Of a stretch of DNA of 64,000 bases, positions 9,261 through 18,221 are shown in pieces. The stretch's first letter is position 1. Every line of letters begins with the position of its first letter. The position numbers and the translations under genes are program-made. This DNA is from Butyrivibrio sp. GTDB lineage: Bacteria > Bacillota > Clostridia > Lachnospirales > Lachnospiraceae. The stretch lies in assembly GCA_023664865.1 (NCBI GenBank), contig JAMPEU010000010.1, positions 50,094 to 114,093 of the forward strand. Direction: 5' to 3'. The notes beneath the pieces were generated by a model. The model was not told where the DNA came from. It saw only the letters and a list, made by a program, of their open reading frames with translations, and searched no databases.

Positions 9261-10145
9261 ATGCTGCGTATAATTACTGATTCTGCAACCGATTTACCCA
9301 AAAGTTACATTGAAGAGCATAAACTCCACGTCATTCCTACGCCTGTGGTTATAGACGACGTAGACTATTTTGACGGTGCAACAATTCAGACCGGCGAATT
9401 TTATACGATTTTGGACGATATTAAGCGCGACGTCAAAACATATCATATCAATCCTGATATGTTTACTAAAGCCTTTACACCATATGCGCAGGCGGGTGAC
9501 AGCATTATTTATCTCTGCTTTTCGACCGGAATCGCCGGAACCTATAATGCCGCCAATATTGCCAAGAATAATGTATTAGAGGAATATCCTGATTTTGATT
9601 TGACTATTATTGATTCCAAGTCTGCGTCTATCGGATTCGGATTATTGGTATCCAAGCTGGTTACCATGTTGGAAAAGGGAGCCTCCAAAGAAGAAATCAT
9701 AGAGGCTGCCGACTATTTTATTTCCCATATAAGGCATGTGTTCACAGTGCAGACTCTCGCTTATCTGATTAAGGGCGGCCGCCTCACCAAATTTAAAGGC
9801 GTGATTGCGGAAACCCTGGACATGAAACCGGTACTGGAAGTGGATAAGAATGGGGCGTTAGCGGTTATCAAAACAGTGCGCGGACGCAAGAAATCCATCC
9901 GCAGCCTGATGGATTACGCCAAAGAATACGGCTATCATTTGGAAAATCAGGAAATAGCAGTCTGCCACGGTGAAGATCCTGATTCTCTTGCCATGATGAA
10001 ATCACTTATCGAAGAAGAATTTCATCCCAAATCAATTCTCGTTGCCGTTGTAGGCTGTGCAATCGGCGCACACACGGGACGCGGAATAGTAGGGTTCTGT
10101 TTCTTTGATGCCGATGATGGCAAATATGCTCATTATTTTTCTTAA
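9261..10145 (+). CDS. DegV family fatty-acid-binding protein
   Basis: A 294-residue cytoplasmic DegV/FakB-type protein. Family members bind a fatty acid and present it to the FakA kinase, though most DegV paralogues have no assigned ligand. Diagnostic blocks are the N-terminal ITDSATDLP (about 4-12), VIPTPVVIDDVDYFDG, the CFSTGIAGTYNAA loop (about 89-101) and DSKSASIGFG. An AAAGGA site precedes the ATG. It is divergent from the secreted-protein gene and ends at a strong hairpin shared with the convergent spoVT. No fakA-like kinase is in the window. Family call is firm; the ligand is inferred. Confidence 0.92.
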   Translation: MLRIITDSATDLPKSYIEEHKLHVIPTPVVIDDVDYFDGATIQTGEFYTILDDIKRDVKTYHINPDMFTKAFTPYAQAGDSIIYLCFSTGIAGTYNAANIAKNNVLEEYPDFDLTIIDSKSASIGFGLLVSKLVTMLEKGASKEEIIEAADYFISHIRHVFTVQTLAYLIKGGRLTKFKGVIAETLDMKPVLEVDKNGALAVIKTVRGRKKSIRSLMDYAKEYGYHLENQEIAVCHGEDPDSLAMMKSLIEEEFHPKSILVAVVGCAIGAHTGRGIVGFCFFDADDGKYAHYFS

Positions 10146-10167
10146 TTCCTTTAATAATGCGTAGACA

Positions 10168-10204
10168 AAAATTCCAAGACAGTTATGCTCTGTCTTGGAA
10201 TTTT
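10168..10204. terminator. Bidirectional rho-independent terminator between degV-like gene and spoVT
   Basis: AAAATTCCAAGACAG (10168-10182) and CTGTCTTGGAATTTT (10190-10204) form a perfect 15-bp stem with a 7-base loop. The A and T ends give a T run on either strand, so it can stop both convergent genes. Confidence 0.9.
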
Positions 10205-10240
10205 GCATTATATTGCTATATGCTTACACAGCCCCATTTA

Positions 10241-10786
10241 TTACTGCTCCATCTGCCTGCCTAAGAAACCTGCCGCAGATTGTATAAGTTTCTGTTCTAC
10301 TTCCCCCATCTTAGACTTATTATCCATTTCCAGTAAAATTACGGCGCCTATAACGTCGCCCTCGCATATAATCGGACTGATTGCCTCATGCTGGTATTCG
10401 TCGTCCGACTCATGGCAGATGGAAATAAAATTCCTGTCGCCCTTAGCGGCTACAACGCTCTCCCTATTATTAATTTTCTCCTCCAAATCCTTACTTATGG
10501 ATTTGCCGAGAACATTCTTCATACCGCCCGAAACGGCAATAAACTGGTCTCTGTCGGATATCATCGCAATATGCCCTGATACCTGCGCCATACTTTCTGC
10601 GTACTGCTTAGCGAATGTCCCCATTTCACCGATTGGAGAATACTTTTTTAAAATAATCTCACCTTCCCTATCCGTATAAATTTCCAGCGGGTCAGCTTCC
10701 CTAATCCTAAGAGTCCTCCTTATCTCCTTAGGAATAACGATACGTCCAAGGTCATCTATTCTTCTAACAATTCCTGTCGCTTTCAT
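10241..10786 (-). CDS. spoVT: Stage V sporulation protein T (AbrB-type transcriptional regulator)
   Basis: A 181-residue DNA-binding regulator. Residues 1-50 are an AbrB/SpoVT swapped-hairpin domain (MKATGIVRRIDDLGRIVIPKEIRR). The remainder resembles the GAF-like sensor domain of SpoVT, including the AISPIICEGDVIGAVILLE strand-loop-strand near the end. In Bacillus SpoVT controls forespore sigma-G genes. Length and domain order match SpoVT rather than the short AbrB. A GGAGGG site lies just upstream. It is a single gene, convergent with the DegV gene, and its presence argues for a spore-forming lineage. Confidence 0.95.
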   Translation of the reverse strand: MKATGIVRRIDDLGRIVIPKEIRRTLRIREADPLEIYTDREGEIILKKYSPIGEMGTFAKQYAESMAQVSGHIAMISDRDQFIAVSGGMKNVLGKSISKDLEEKINNRESVVAAKGDRNFISICHESDDEYQHEAISPIICEGDVIGAVILLEMDNKSKMGEVEQKLIQSAAGFLGRQMEQ

Positions 10787-10904
10787 ATAATATAACCCTC
10801 CATTTATTCTAATAGTATTTTATAAGTCTGCTACTATTATCTGTAAATGGTGGGAGTTTATACCTGAATTAATAATTTTTCTGTCAACGGCATTATCAGT
10901 CCGC

Positions 10905-12689
10905 CTAATCAACCCGCCCTGAAATATTCATCTTTTCCGCCTCATACAAAATAAATTTTTGGTTAGAAAAAGTCTCAGCATATCCATATTCTTCCATGTA
11001 GTCTAAAATCAATGAAAGTTTTGTAGCTTTCATGGCATCTTCCGCGGCATAAACATCCGTATCATGGCTTAAAATTACAACAGGCAGCTCTTTCCCTTCT
11101 GAAATTTCCCTCTTAAGTGCATCAAACGCCGCAGCCATGGTCTCTTCACTATATGACGCCAAATCACTCCACGGATTAAAACATGACGGCATTTCAAGAT
11201 AAAAGCTCAGCGCAGGAATCTCGCCATATAGAATAACCTCTCTTCCGGCAAGATTTTTGTCCGAGACATATGCCGAAAGTTCTTTCATTTGTTCTGCCCT
11301 GTCGCTGCTCGTATATATGCCCTTAAGCACGGCATTGTTTTCAACTTTGGAATCCATCGCCTTATCTCTTTCAGATTCCACGAAAACATATCCTATTCCG
11401 AAACCGACGCTCTGAACACAGAATAGGCATAAAAACGCAGCTCCCATCGCCTTAACCGCAAATAACCGCATATCATTTTTTCTGCACAGCCTGTATACAT
11501 TCCACAATACATAAGGCAGGGCAAGAAATAAATTGTTAATGCTTGTAAGCAGCCTGTTATTACTTCCAAGCGCGCTTATAAATAATGCCAATATTATCAT
11601 GACTGCAAGCAGTTTCTCATTCTTTTCCGTTTTCTTTGAGAAAATACGCAGTATGCACACAAATATAGTCAGCATTAAAAATACTATGCCCAGCCTATAT
11701 ATTGCACCATCACTGTTAAATTGAAAGTTAAAGCAATTTTTACTATAAAGCCATACTATTGCCGCTGCTGAAAAAAATATACATATTAATCGTTTTATCC
11801 ATTTCCAAGACTTAGGGAAAAGAAAACACGCTATTACGCTGGGAACCATAAATATCAGAATCCTGTTAAGCCAATATAAATTCTGTATATAGTCACTAAA
11901 TACTCCATATAACATGGAAGACGCTTTATAATCCGCAGCGTTTTCCGTCATGGCAAACAGCCTTCTTATGCCCTCCACATAGCTCATAAATCCATACCGT
12001 AGTGATATATATCCCAGCCATAATATAACGGCGCCGACATATCCGAGAAGGCAGAAACCTGTCTCCTGCATGACTTTTTTGATTTTCTTATGGCATATGC
12101 CCCCATATGCCCATACCGCCACAATCAGGCCTGCCTCCGGCAGATTGGAGAAACGGACGAATATATTCGTGCCAAGCGCTGCTCCCGCGATTATCAGATA
12201 TATTTCTTTTTCCTGCGTAAGTCCTTCATATACAAGCAGTATGCCCACAAGGAAAAACAAATATGTCATGTAATTATATAAGACCGCCGTAGGAGACCAA
12301 CATAGGCTTATCGCCATCAGCTCGCCTGTGAATACTATTAACTCCGGTATTTCCAAACGTTTTGCCAGAAATCTATAAGAAATAAGCGCCAATGCGCTTA
12401 CCAAAAGAGCTGTATATAAATTCATGAAAATGAGCGTATGGCCGCCCGGCAAAAGCGTCAGAATATGTCCTGTTACATTTGCCAGATATGTAGAAAAAAA
12501 CCACATGGAATCCATGTGTTCAAGCCCAGAATATCTGAAATTAGCATAGTTATAGCCTGTATCCGCCAAATCCAGCCCCATATTTATATGGCGCAGAGGA
12601 TATAGCAGCAAAATAAGCGGAAATATATATAGGCACGCTCTATAAATCTTAGAGTTCTTTAGGATATCCATATTCTTTAATTTATCCAT
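10905..12689 (-). CDS. Multi-pass membrane protein, GT-C-like glycosyltransferase candidate
   Basis: About 594 residues with roughly ten or more hydrophobic helices and a soluble C-terminal domain of about 110 residues (after EVILYGEIPALSFYLEMPS). The first outer loop carries acidic residues (GLDLADTGYN), as expected for a GT-C enzyme that moves a sugar from a lipid carrier outside the membrane. A longer frame opens at a TTG at 12713, but the ATG at 12689 has an AAAGGACG site at proper distance and overlaps the upstream stop by 8 bases, a coupled arrangement, so I choose it. Last gene of the operon descending from about 22 kb. Substrate unknown. Confidence 0.75.
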   Translation of the reverse strand: MDKLKNMDILKNSKIYRACLYIFPLILLLYPLRHINMGLDLADTGYNYANFRYSGLEHMDSMWFFSTYLANVTGHILTLLPGGHTLIFMNLYTALLVSALALISYRFLAKRLEIPELIVFTGELMAISLCWSPTAVLYNYMTYLFFLVGILLVYEGLTQEKEIYLIIAGAALGTNIFVRFSNLPEAGLIVAVWAYGGICHKKIKKVMQETGFCLLGYVGAVILWLGYISLRYGFMSYVEGIRRLFAMTENAADYKASSMLYGVFSDYIQNLYWLNRILIFMVPSVIACFLFPKSWKWIKRLICIFFSAAAIVWLYSKNCFNFQFNSDGAIYRLGIVFLMLTIFVCILRIFSKKTEKNEKLLAVMIILALFISALGSNNRLLTSINNLFLALPYVLWNVYRLCRKNDMRLFAVKAMGAAFLCLFCVQSVGFGIGYVFVESERDKAMDSKVENNAVLKGIYTSSDRAEQMKELSAYVSDKNLAGREVILYGEIPALSFYLEMPSCFNPWSDLASYSEETMAAAFDALKREISEGKELPVVILSHDTDVYAAEDAMKATKLSLILDYMEEYGYAETFSNQKFILYEAEKMNISGRVD

Positions 12690-13857
12690 GTATTTCGTCC
12701 TTTTTATAGTCAATATTAAGTCCGTTCAGCCATTTAACAAAGCGCCTGTAAATGTTAATATTCATAAGCGCCGAATGTATTACGCCAAACAGCAAGCTCC
12801 TCAACATGTCCAGAATAATACCTATTACAAATACCGATACTATCGCAAGTATTAATGTTGCAATTAAAGAAACAATGCCATGCGGTGCGCCTGTGATATT
12901 ATAAAGCCAGCCTGTCCATTCATATCTTATTGCCATATGTTCATGCCACAGGTAAACACCGAGGGTATATGGCGCAATCCGGCATATAATGCGGCTGAGT
13001 GTGTAGCTTTTTATTTTTATGTAATAGAAACAATAGAATAATGCAACCGAAGCTAATAATACCAGAATATGATTGTAATCATAACAAATATCCAGTATTT
13101 GCTCCAGTTTACCTGTATTCATATATACAAATCGCAACAACAAAGTAATTCCCAAAATACATACTGCCGACGCTAAATAAACAAGCAGTGAACGTGCTGC
13201 ATTTTTGAAAAACGGAATGCCATATATTCTTATATACGCGGCAATTAGGAAAATGCACAGATACCATATGCAGTCATATCCGCCCATGTCCGCTGCAAGC
13301 CTTACAGGAGCCACTGATTTAATAAGCGAGAACGCACAAATCATAATCACCAGCACGGTTTGAAACTGCCGTTTCGTCAGTCTCTTAATCCCTTGCGCCA
13401 ATATAGGGGAAAATAAATACATAAATACATATGCCGTCATAAACCAGTAATGGTTCGTAGAAATTGGCAGGAATAACTGTGCCAGATAGTACATGGAAAA
13501 TCCGCCTTCAGGTATATAGCCGAATACTGCTGCCACAATGCCTACTCCTATACTGTAAAACCATATTTGCAAAATAAGTGTAATCAAACGCTTCACTTTA
13601 AAACAGCTCTCTACCAAAAAATATCCGCTAAGCAGCATATAAATATTAACAGCCACGGACGCAAGCGCTTCAATCCCCCATGCAAGATAACCATATGCCG
13701 GAATTTCCGGCTGCTCTAACGCAACAAGACAGCCGCCTTTCCACAAAAAATGCAGCGCCACAACAAGCAGCATGGAAACGATTCTAAGCAGTTCCATGTT
13801 GTCAAGGCGGGGATTGGATACATTATTTGATTGTGTTTCCGTATTATTATCACACAT
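12682..13857 (-). CDS. Acyltransferase family 3 membrane protein (O-acetyltransferase-like)
   Basis: About 391 residues with ten or so membrane helices. The start of the domain, NMELLRIVSMLLVVALHFLW, contains the R-x10-H pattern of acyltransferase-3 proteins, and the HYWFMTAYVFMYLFSP segment is typical of the family. These enzymes transfer acetyl or other acyl groups to extracytoplasmic polysaccharides. The frame is open to 13899, but the ATG at 13857 (GGAG site eight bases upstream, 8-base overlap with the asnB stop) is the better start. Within a coupled operon with an amidotransferase and GT-C-like proteins. Acceptor unknown. Confidence 0.88.
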   Translation of the reverse strand: MCDNNTETQSNNVSNPRLDNMELLRIVSMLLVVALHFLWKGGCLVALEQPEIPAYGYLAWGIEALASVAVNIYMLLSGYFLVESCFKVKRLITLILQIWFYSIGVGIVAAVFGYIPEGGFSMYYLAQLFLPISTNHYWFMTAYVFMYLFSPILAQGIKRLTKRQFQTVLVIMICAFSLIKSVAPVRLAADMGGYDCIWYLCIFLIAAYIRIYGIPFFKNAARSLLVYLASAVCILGITLLLRFVYMNTGKLEQILDICYDYNHILVLLASVALFYCFYYIKIKSYTLSRIICRIAPYTLGVYLWHEHMAIRYEWTGWLYNITGAPHGIVSLIATLILAIVSVFVIGIILDMLRSLLFGVIHSALMNINIYRRFVKWLNGLNIDYKKDEIHG

Positions 13858-15742
13858 GCTTATCACTCCAATATGCAATATACCACTGCTGGAACACAAA
13901 ATATGACCACATCAATTTTGAATAGTTAGCTCCGGTTGCCGGACCGGCATCGCCATTCTCCATATATGTCTTAAGCATTTTATTTACAAAATCTGCATCA
14001 AAAATTCCCTGCTTTACCAGAAAATCATGCGAAGACATATCTATAAGCTGTTCCTTTAAAGGACCCCTTAACCATTTGTCCAACGGCACTCCAAAACCTA
14101 CCTTAGGCCTGTCCAAAAGCTCCCTCGGAATGTAATCATATGCTATATCCTTAAGGATTCTCTTCTTAATGCCCCTGTCGTATTTAAATGAATGCGGAAG
14201 CCTATAGGAATACTCCATAACGTCTTTATCAAGAATCGGGCAGCGTGCCTCCAGTGAATATTTCATTGAAGCCCTGTCCACTTTACACAGAATATCTCCC
14301 GGGAGGTATGTGTCCATATCTAAGAGCATTCTCCGTTCCTGCCAGTTCTTTTCCTGATATACGCTCTCTATCTGATACAGAATTGGAACTTTATCTCCCT
14401 TAACCATGTTATATGCAGTTTCAATATAATTGCTTGTGCCAAACTGAGTCTTCGTTTCCTTATTTCTGTTAGACGCAATAGTTCTTACCTTAAACGGCAT
14501 TTTATGCAGGATGTTTAGCTTTCTAATTCCCGGAAGGCTGCACAGTTGATAAGCAATTCCCCCCAACATATCCAGCTCTTGCGCTTTTTTCACCATTTCA
14601 TACACATTATATCCACAGAAGAATTCATCTCCCCCATCGCCAGACAGTACTACCGTAACATCCTGCTTTGCCAGGGCGGATACCAGCATAGACGGAATCT
14701 GTGAGCTGTCTGCAAATGGCTCGTCATAATACTTGGCAATGCTGCCGACCAAATCAAACATCTCTTTCTCATCAATATACATTTCCGTATGATTGGTTTC
14801 CAAATGTCTGGCTACTTCTTTAGCATATTTAGCTTCATTATATTTCTCTTCATTAAATCCGATGGAATATGTTTTTACCGGCTGCTTGGACTGGCTCTGG
14901 GCAATCGCAGTTATTAGCGAAGAATCATATCCGCCGCTTAAAAATGTTCCCAGCGGCACATCGGCAATCATACGCATTTTCACAGAGCGGTTAAGCAGTT
15001 CTTTAAGTTCCGATTTGGCCTGCGCATAATCCGTTACCTCATTATGCCTCTGTTCATGATAAACTCTCTTGATATCCCAATACTTCCATGTATTTATGTC
15101 TCCCTCATGGAATTGCAATATCATGCCGGGTTCCAACTTATAAATATCTTCAAATACAGTGTCCGGAGCATTGATGTACTGATGATAAAGATATCGCGCA
15201 ATTATATCTGTTCTGATTTTTTTCCCAATTTCCGGGCATTCCATAATGGGCTTAAGTTCCGAGGCGAAAACCAGATTTCCATCCTTTAGCCAATAATACA
15301 ATGGTTTTTTACCTATCCTGTCCCTTATCAGATAAAGATTCTGCGTCTCCCTGTCAAAAAGCGCAATCGCAAACATTCCGTTAAATTTATCTACGCAGGA
15401 AATACCCCACTTTAAATATGCGGCTATGATTACTTCCGTATCGCATGAGGAACCAAACGAATAGTCCTTCAATTCCTCTTTTATTTCGTTAAAATTATAT
15501 ATCTCACCATTAAAAACAACCGAAATCCTTTTGTCCTTAGAGTGCATTGGCTGATGCCCTAATGCCGACAAGTCCAGAATGGATAATCTGCGCTGCGCCA
15601 GCCCTACAGCATACCCGCCAGATGCCGGATATATCTCTTCCCCATGGTCATTTGGGCCTCTGTGATACATAGTATCATTCATTTGTTCAAGCTGCTGTCT
15701 TGTGATTGTTTTTTTACTGATGAAACCACATATACCGCACAT
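13850..15742 (-). CDS. asnB: Asparagine synthase-type glutamine amidotransferase (AsnB family)
   Basis: A 630-residue two-domain enzyme. Cys2 (MCGICGF) is the Ntn glutaminase nucleophile, RGPND lies at 28-32, and FNGEIYNF near 77-84. The synthetase domain has the SGGYDSS pyrophosphate loop at 269-275 and VLSGDGGDEFFCGY further on. Classical members make asparagine, but paralogues in polysaccharide loci amidate sugar carboxylates or other acids. Here it sits inside a coupled operon of glycosyltransferases and acyltransferases and there is a second copy at 25998, so a polysaccharide-tailoring role is the better inference. An AAAGGAGC site supports the ATG. Confidence 0.88.
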   Translation of the reverse strand: MCGICGFISKKTITRQQLEQMNDTMYHRGPNDHGEEIYPASGGYAVGLAQRRLSILDLSALGHQPMHSKDKRISVVFNGEIYNFNEIKEELKDYSFGSSCDTEVIIAAYLKWGISCVDKFNGMFAIALFDRETQNLYLIRDRIGKKPLYYWLKDGNLVFASELKPIMECPEIGKKIRTDIIARYLYHQYINAPDTVFEDIYKLEPGMILQFHEGDINTWKYWDIKRVYHEQRHNEVTDYAQAKSELKELLNRSVKMRMIADVPLGTFLSGGYDSSLITAIAQSQSKQPVKTYSIGFNEEKYNEAKYAKEVARHLETNHTEMYIDEKEMFDLVGSIAKYYDEPFADSSQIPSMLVSALAKQDVTVVLSGDGGDEFFCGYNVYEMVKKAQELDMLGGIAYQLCSLPGIRKLNILHKMPFKVRTIASNRNKETKTQFGTSNYIETAYNMVKGDKVPILYQIESVYQEKNWQERRMLLDMDTYLPGDILCKVDRASMKYSLEARCPILDKDVMEYSYRLPHSFKYDRGIKKRILKDIAYDYIPRELLDRPKVGFGVPLDKWLRGPLKEQLIDMSSHDFLVKQGIFDADFVNKMLKTYMENGDAGPATGANYSKLMWSYFVFQQWYIAYWSDKHV

Positions 15743-15777
15743 ATATGCTGCTCCTTTTACAATATTCTACCGGTATA

Positions 15778-16686
15778 TCAGAAATCTTCCCCAAATACTG
15801 TGTAATTAATGTCATATTTTAGCAATAGCTCCTGTGAAGGCGTTACATATTCTAATGCAAGAAAATTTTTAATCTTTCTTTTTTCTTCCTCTCCTGCGGG
15901 ATTATCTCCCAGAATATAAACATTGTTTTCATTATATAAATCAGATTTGCATATCTCAGTATCATTGGTAATTAGTTTTTTACCTAAATACAGTGCCTCC
16001 AAACACCGCGGAGTTATCGCACCAAACTCATCGCAATCCACAATATTAAGTATTGCTTTAGCCTGTCCTGCTTCTACAAGATTCTCATAGTAGCTTAACT
16101 CATCTGTATATAATTCTATACCATAGCCCCAGTCCTCTTTACTATCCGTGACAATATGAAAATTTACGTTTAATCCACAGTTTTTAAAAAACAAATAATA
16201 TTTCTTAATAGCTTCGCTGCGCCGCTTTGCCCTTCCGCAGTAAAAAATATCATACATGTCCGTACACTGAATGTTTTTCAGTATCTCCCTGCAATAAAAG
16301 CTTGTCTGAAACTTCATGCCATTTTTTGTATCCTTTGGATTAAATGACAGTACCGGATATATCTGCTTTTGCGACAGCCGCTCCCTATTCTTTCCGTCCC
16401 ACATATAAATATATGCATTGATACCTTTTCTTTTAAGAAAACTTCCAATTATAGGTTCATATACGGCATCAAAAATAATGACCCGGTCATATTCTTTCAG
16501 ATTTCCTATCCAGTCCTCCAAAAGAAAACGCCCCCACAATTCAACAGGCAGCTTTAACTTTCTGCACAGTTTTGACAAAAAGCAATATTGCATTCCTCGT
16601 TTCCACATGTCCTTTACAGCAATATCTTTCCTTTCTATATAGGGAAAGAAAAGATATTTTGAATCATATACCAGAAAAAGTATCAT
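15778..16686 (-). CDS. Putative glycosyltransferase-like protein
   Basis: About 302 residues, soluble. The chosen ATG at 16686 has a GGAGGAG site and shares an ATGA overlap with the upstream gene; the frame extends further to 16734 without support. The centre and C-terminus (FYCGRAKRRS, then GAITPRCLEALYLGKKLITND) resemble the donor-binding half of GT-B glycosyltransferases, including a Glu in the PRCLEAL segment, although the N-terminal half is short and divergent. Position between a GT-C-like membrane protein and asnB fits polysaccharide assembly. I cannot assign a donor or acceptor. Confidence 0.65.
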   Translation of the reverse strand: MILFLVYDSKYLFFPYIERKDIAVKDMWKRGMQYCFLSKLCRKLKLPVELWGRFLLEDWIGNLKEYDRVIIFDAVYEPIIGSFLKRKGINAYIYMWDGKNRERLSQKQIYPVLSFNPKDTKNGMKFQTSFYCREILKNIQCTDMYDIFYCGRAKRRSEAIKKYYLFFKNCGLNVNFHIVTDSKEDWGYGIELYTDELSYYENLVEAGQAKAILNIVDCDEFGAITPRCLEALYLGKKLITNDTEICKSDLYNENNVYILGDNPAGEEEKRKIKNFLALEYVTPSQELLLKYDINYTVFGEDF

Positions 16687-18221
16687 GTCACTCCTCCGTC
16701 TCTTCCTATTCTCACCCTTCCCGACTCTTGGCAAAATATTTTTTTAATATACGGACTTGCAAACTCTTTTGCTATACAATATAGACCAATGTAAAATAAA
16801 CCTGTCCCATAATTAACATATCTTTTAAACGATACAAATACCATACTTGTTGCCGCAACAAACAACATATTCACTAATATCCCGCACAGCATTAGCTCCA
16901 TGCGCTTTGTGTCTTTCCTTCTTATTATGCACATTCCCACAGCCAACGCATAAATTATTATAGTCGCCAAATAACTAAGCCAGTACATATTTCTTCTATG
17001 AATAAAAACTGTGGATATTAATCCTGACGGCAGCTGCAGCATTCCGCTGAGTATCCATTTAAGCGGGTGCGCTTTCAATAATGTCCATACGATATTATTT
17101 ACGTCTATAACGGTTAAGTTCGGATTCTCTGCATAATAATCAATTATATAACCACTACATGCCATCGGAATGCTTGCAAGTCCAATCTGCACGTAGTCTC
17201 CGATAAGCAGGTTGTTTTCCATAGCGTTTAAAATCAATCCGTCCTGTTCAAGCCGATCATATATATATGCATATAGCTGCCTCATCTCAGAATCTTCAAA
17301 AAGGTATACGTCATCTTTATCGGCTACTATCATTATTTTGGTAAATATAACCGTAGAAAACTGTGAATCATAATTATCCCCATTCTCAACTACATAAACG
17401 GCGGTAGTATTATTTAATTCCTCGCCGCTTATCTCCTGTACATCTGTTTCAACTCCACCCTCATTAGTTCCCTCCTTAGCGCCAACTGCTTCTGCGCTTA
17501 AAAGTAAAGCTTTTTGCAGAACAAGATTACCCTGCCGGCATACGACATATGAAACTACAAAAACTCCGCAGAAAATAAATATTCCTGATACAAATCTCTT
17601 AAGCTTAACGCTCTTTTTACCAACAGCGCCATACATCCAAATTAAAAATAGCGCTCCTGCCGGGATTAACAATGCCAACTGTAATTGAGTCCTTGTAAGC
17701 GCCATAACAATCGCTATCACATCCGCTATTACAATATAAGCATACTTTTTACTCCATATTCCTTTCAGTATAAACATCATCAATATATAAAACAACGGGT
17801 ACGCTAACGCCTCGGTTATAATATGTCTGCTGGTTATCCCATCCGGCATAAATACAGTATATGGAAGCATGGAAAATGCCAGACATAAATATGCCTCAGG
17901 CCAATTTAACTTCATATTTCTCTTTATAAACAGAATAAAGCATACCATGCAGACTGTGGCAATTGCTATTTGTTCAAGTACAATTATCTGCAGATATATC
18001 CCTTGTGGAAATATGAGTCTGTTAAGACATATGAAAAGAGGATATATCGGAACAATGCCCTGTGCCAGATGTCCCGCCAAATATGCCTGACTATCTGGAA
18101 GAAGAAGCGGCGTCAAACCGAAAGGAAAAGCAAAAAACAATATACATACCGCTATAAGGATAATATTGAAAACCCAATCTCTATTTTTAATTTTTTCCCA
18201 CATTCTATTTATCCCTGCCAT
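16683..18221 (-). CDS. Multi-pass membrane protein, GT-C-like
   Basis: A 512-residue protein with about ten hydrophobic helices. After the first helix the loop carries LLLPDSQAYL, with an acidic residue in the position typical for GT-C enzymes. A long extracytoplasmic acidic loop lies at about 250-345 (KEGTNEGG through DKDDVYLFEDSE), which may be a substrate domain. Two starts are possible: the ATG at 18221 and an ATG at 18203 with an AGGG site; both overlap or abut the ABC transporter stop. Ends in an ATGA overlap with the next gene. Likely a sugar- or substituent-transferring membrane enzyme; not identified further. Confidence 0.68.
   Translation of the reverse strand: MAGINRMWEKIKNRDWVFNIILIAVCILFFAFPFGLTPLLLPDSQAYLAGHLAQGIVPIYPLFICLNRLIFPQGIYLQIIVLEQIAIATVCMVCFILFIKRNMKLNWPEAYLCLAFSMLPYTVFMPDGITSRHIITEALAYPLFYILMMFILKGIWSKKYAYIVIADVIAIVMALTRTQLQLALLIPAGALFLIWMYGAVGKKSVKLKRFVSGIFIFCGVFVVSYVVCRQGNLVLQKALLLSAEAVGAKEGTNEGGVETDVQEISGEELNNTTAVYVVENGDNYDSQFSTVIFTKIMIVADKDDVYLFEDSEMRQLYAYIYDRLEQDGLILNAMENNLLIGDYVQIGLASIPMACSGYIIDYYAENPNLTVIDVNNIVWTLLKAHPLKWILSGMLQLPSGLISTVFIHRRNMYWLSYLATIIIYALAVGMCIIRRKDTKRMELMLCGILVNMLFVAATSMVFVSFKRYVNYGTGLFYIGLYCIAKEFASPYIKKIFCQESGRVRIGRDGGVT

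Noticed and set aside
12690-12713. TTG start for the 10905 membrane protein
   Set aside because: The ATG at 12689 has the ribosome site and the typical short overlap; the TTG has neither.
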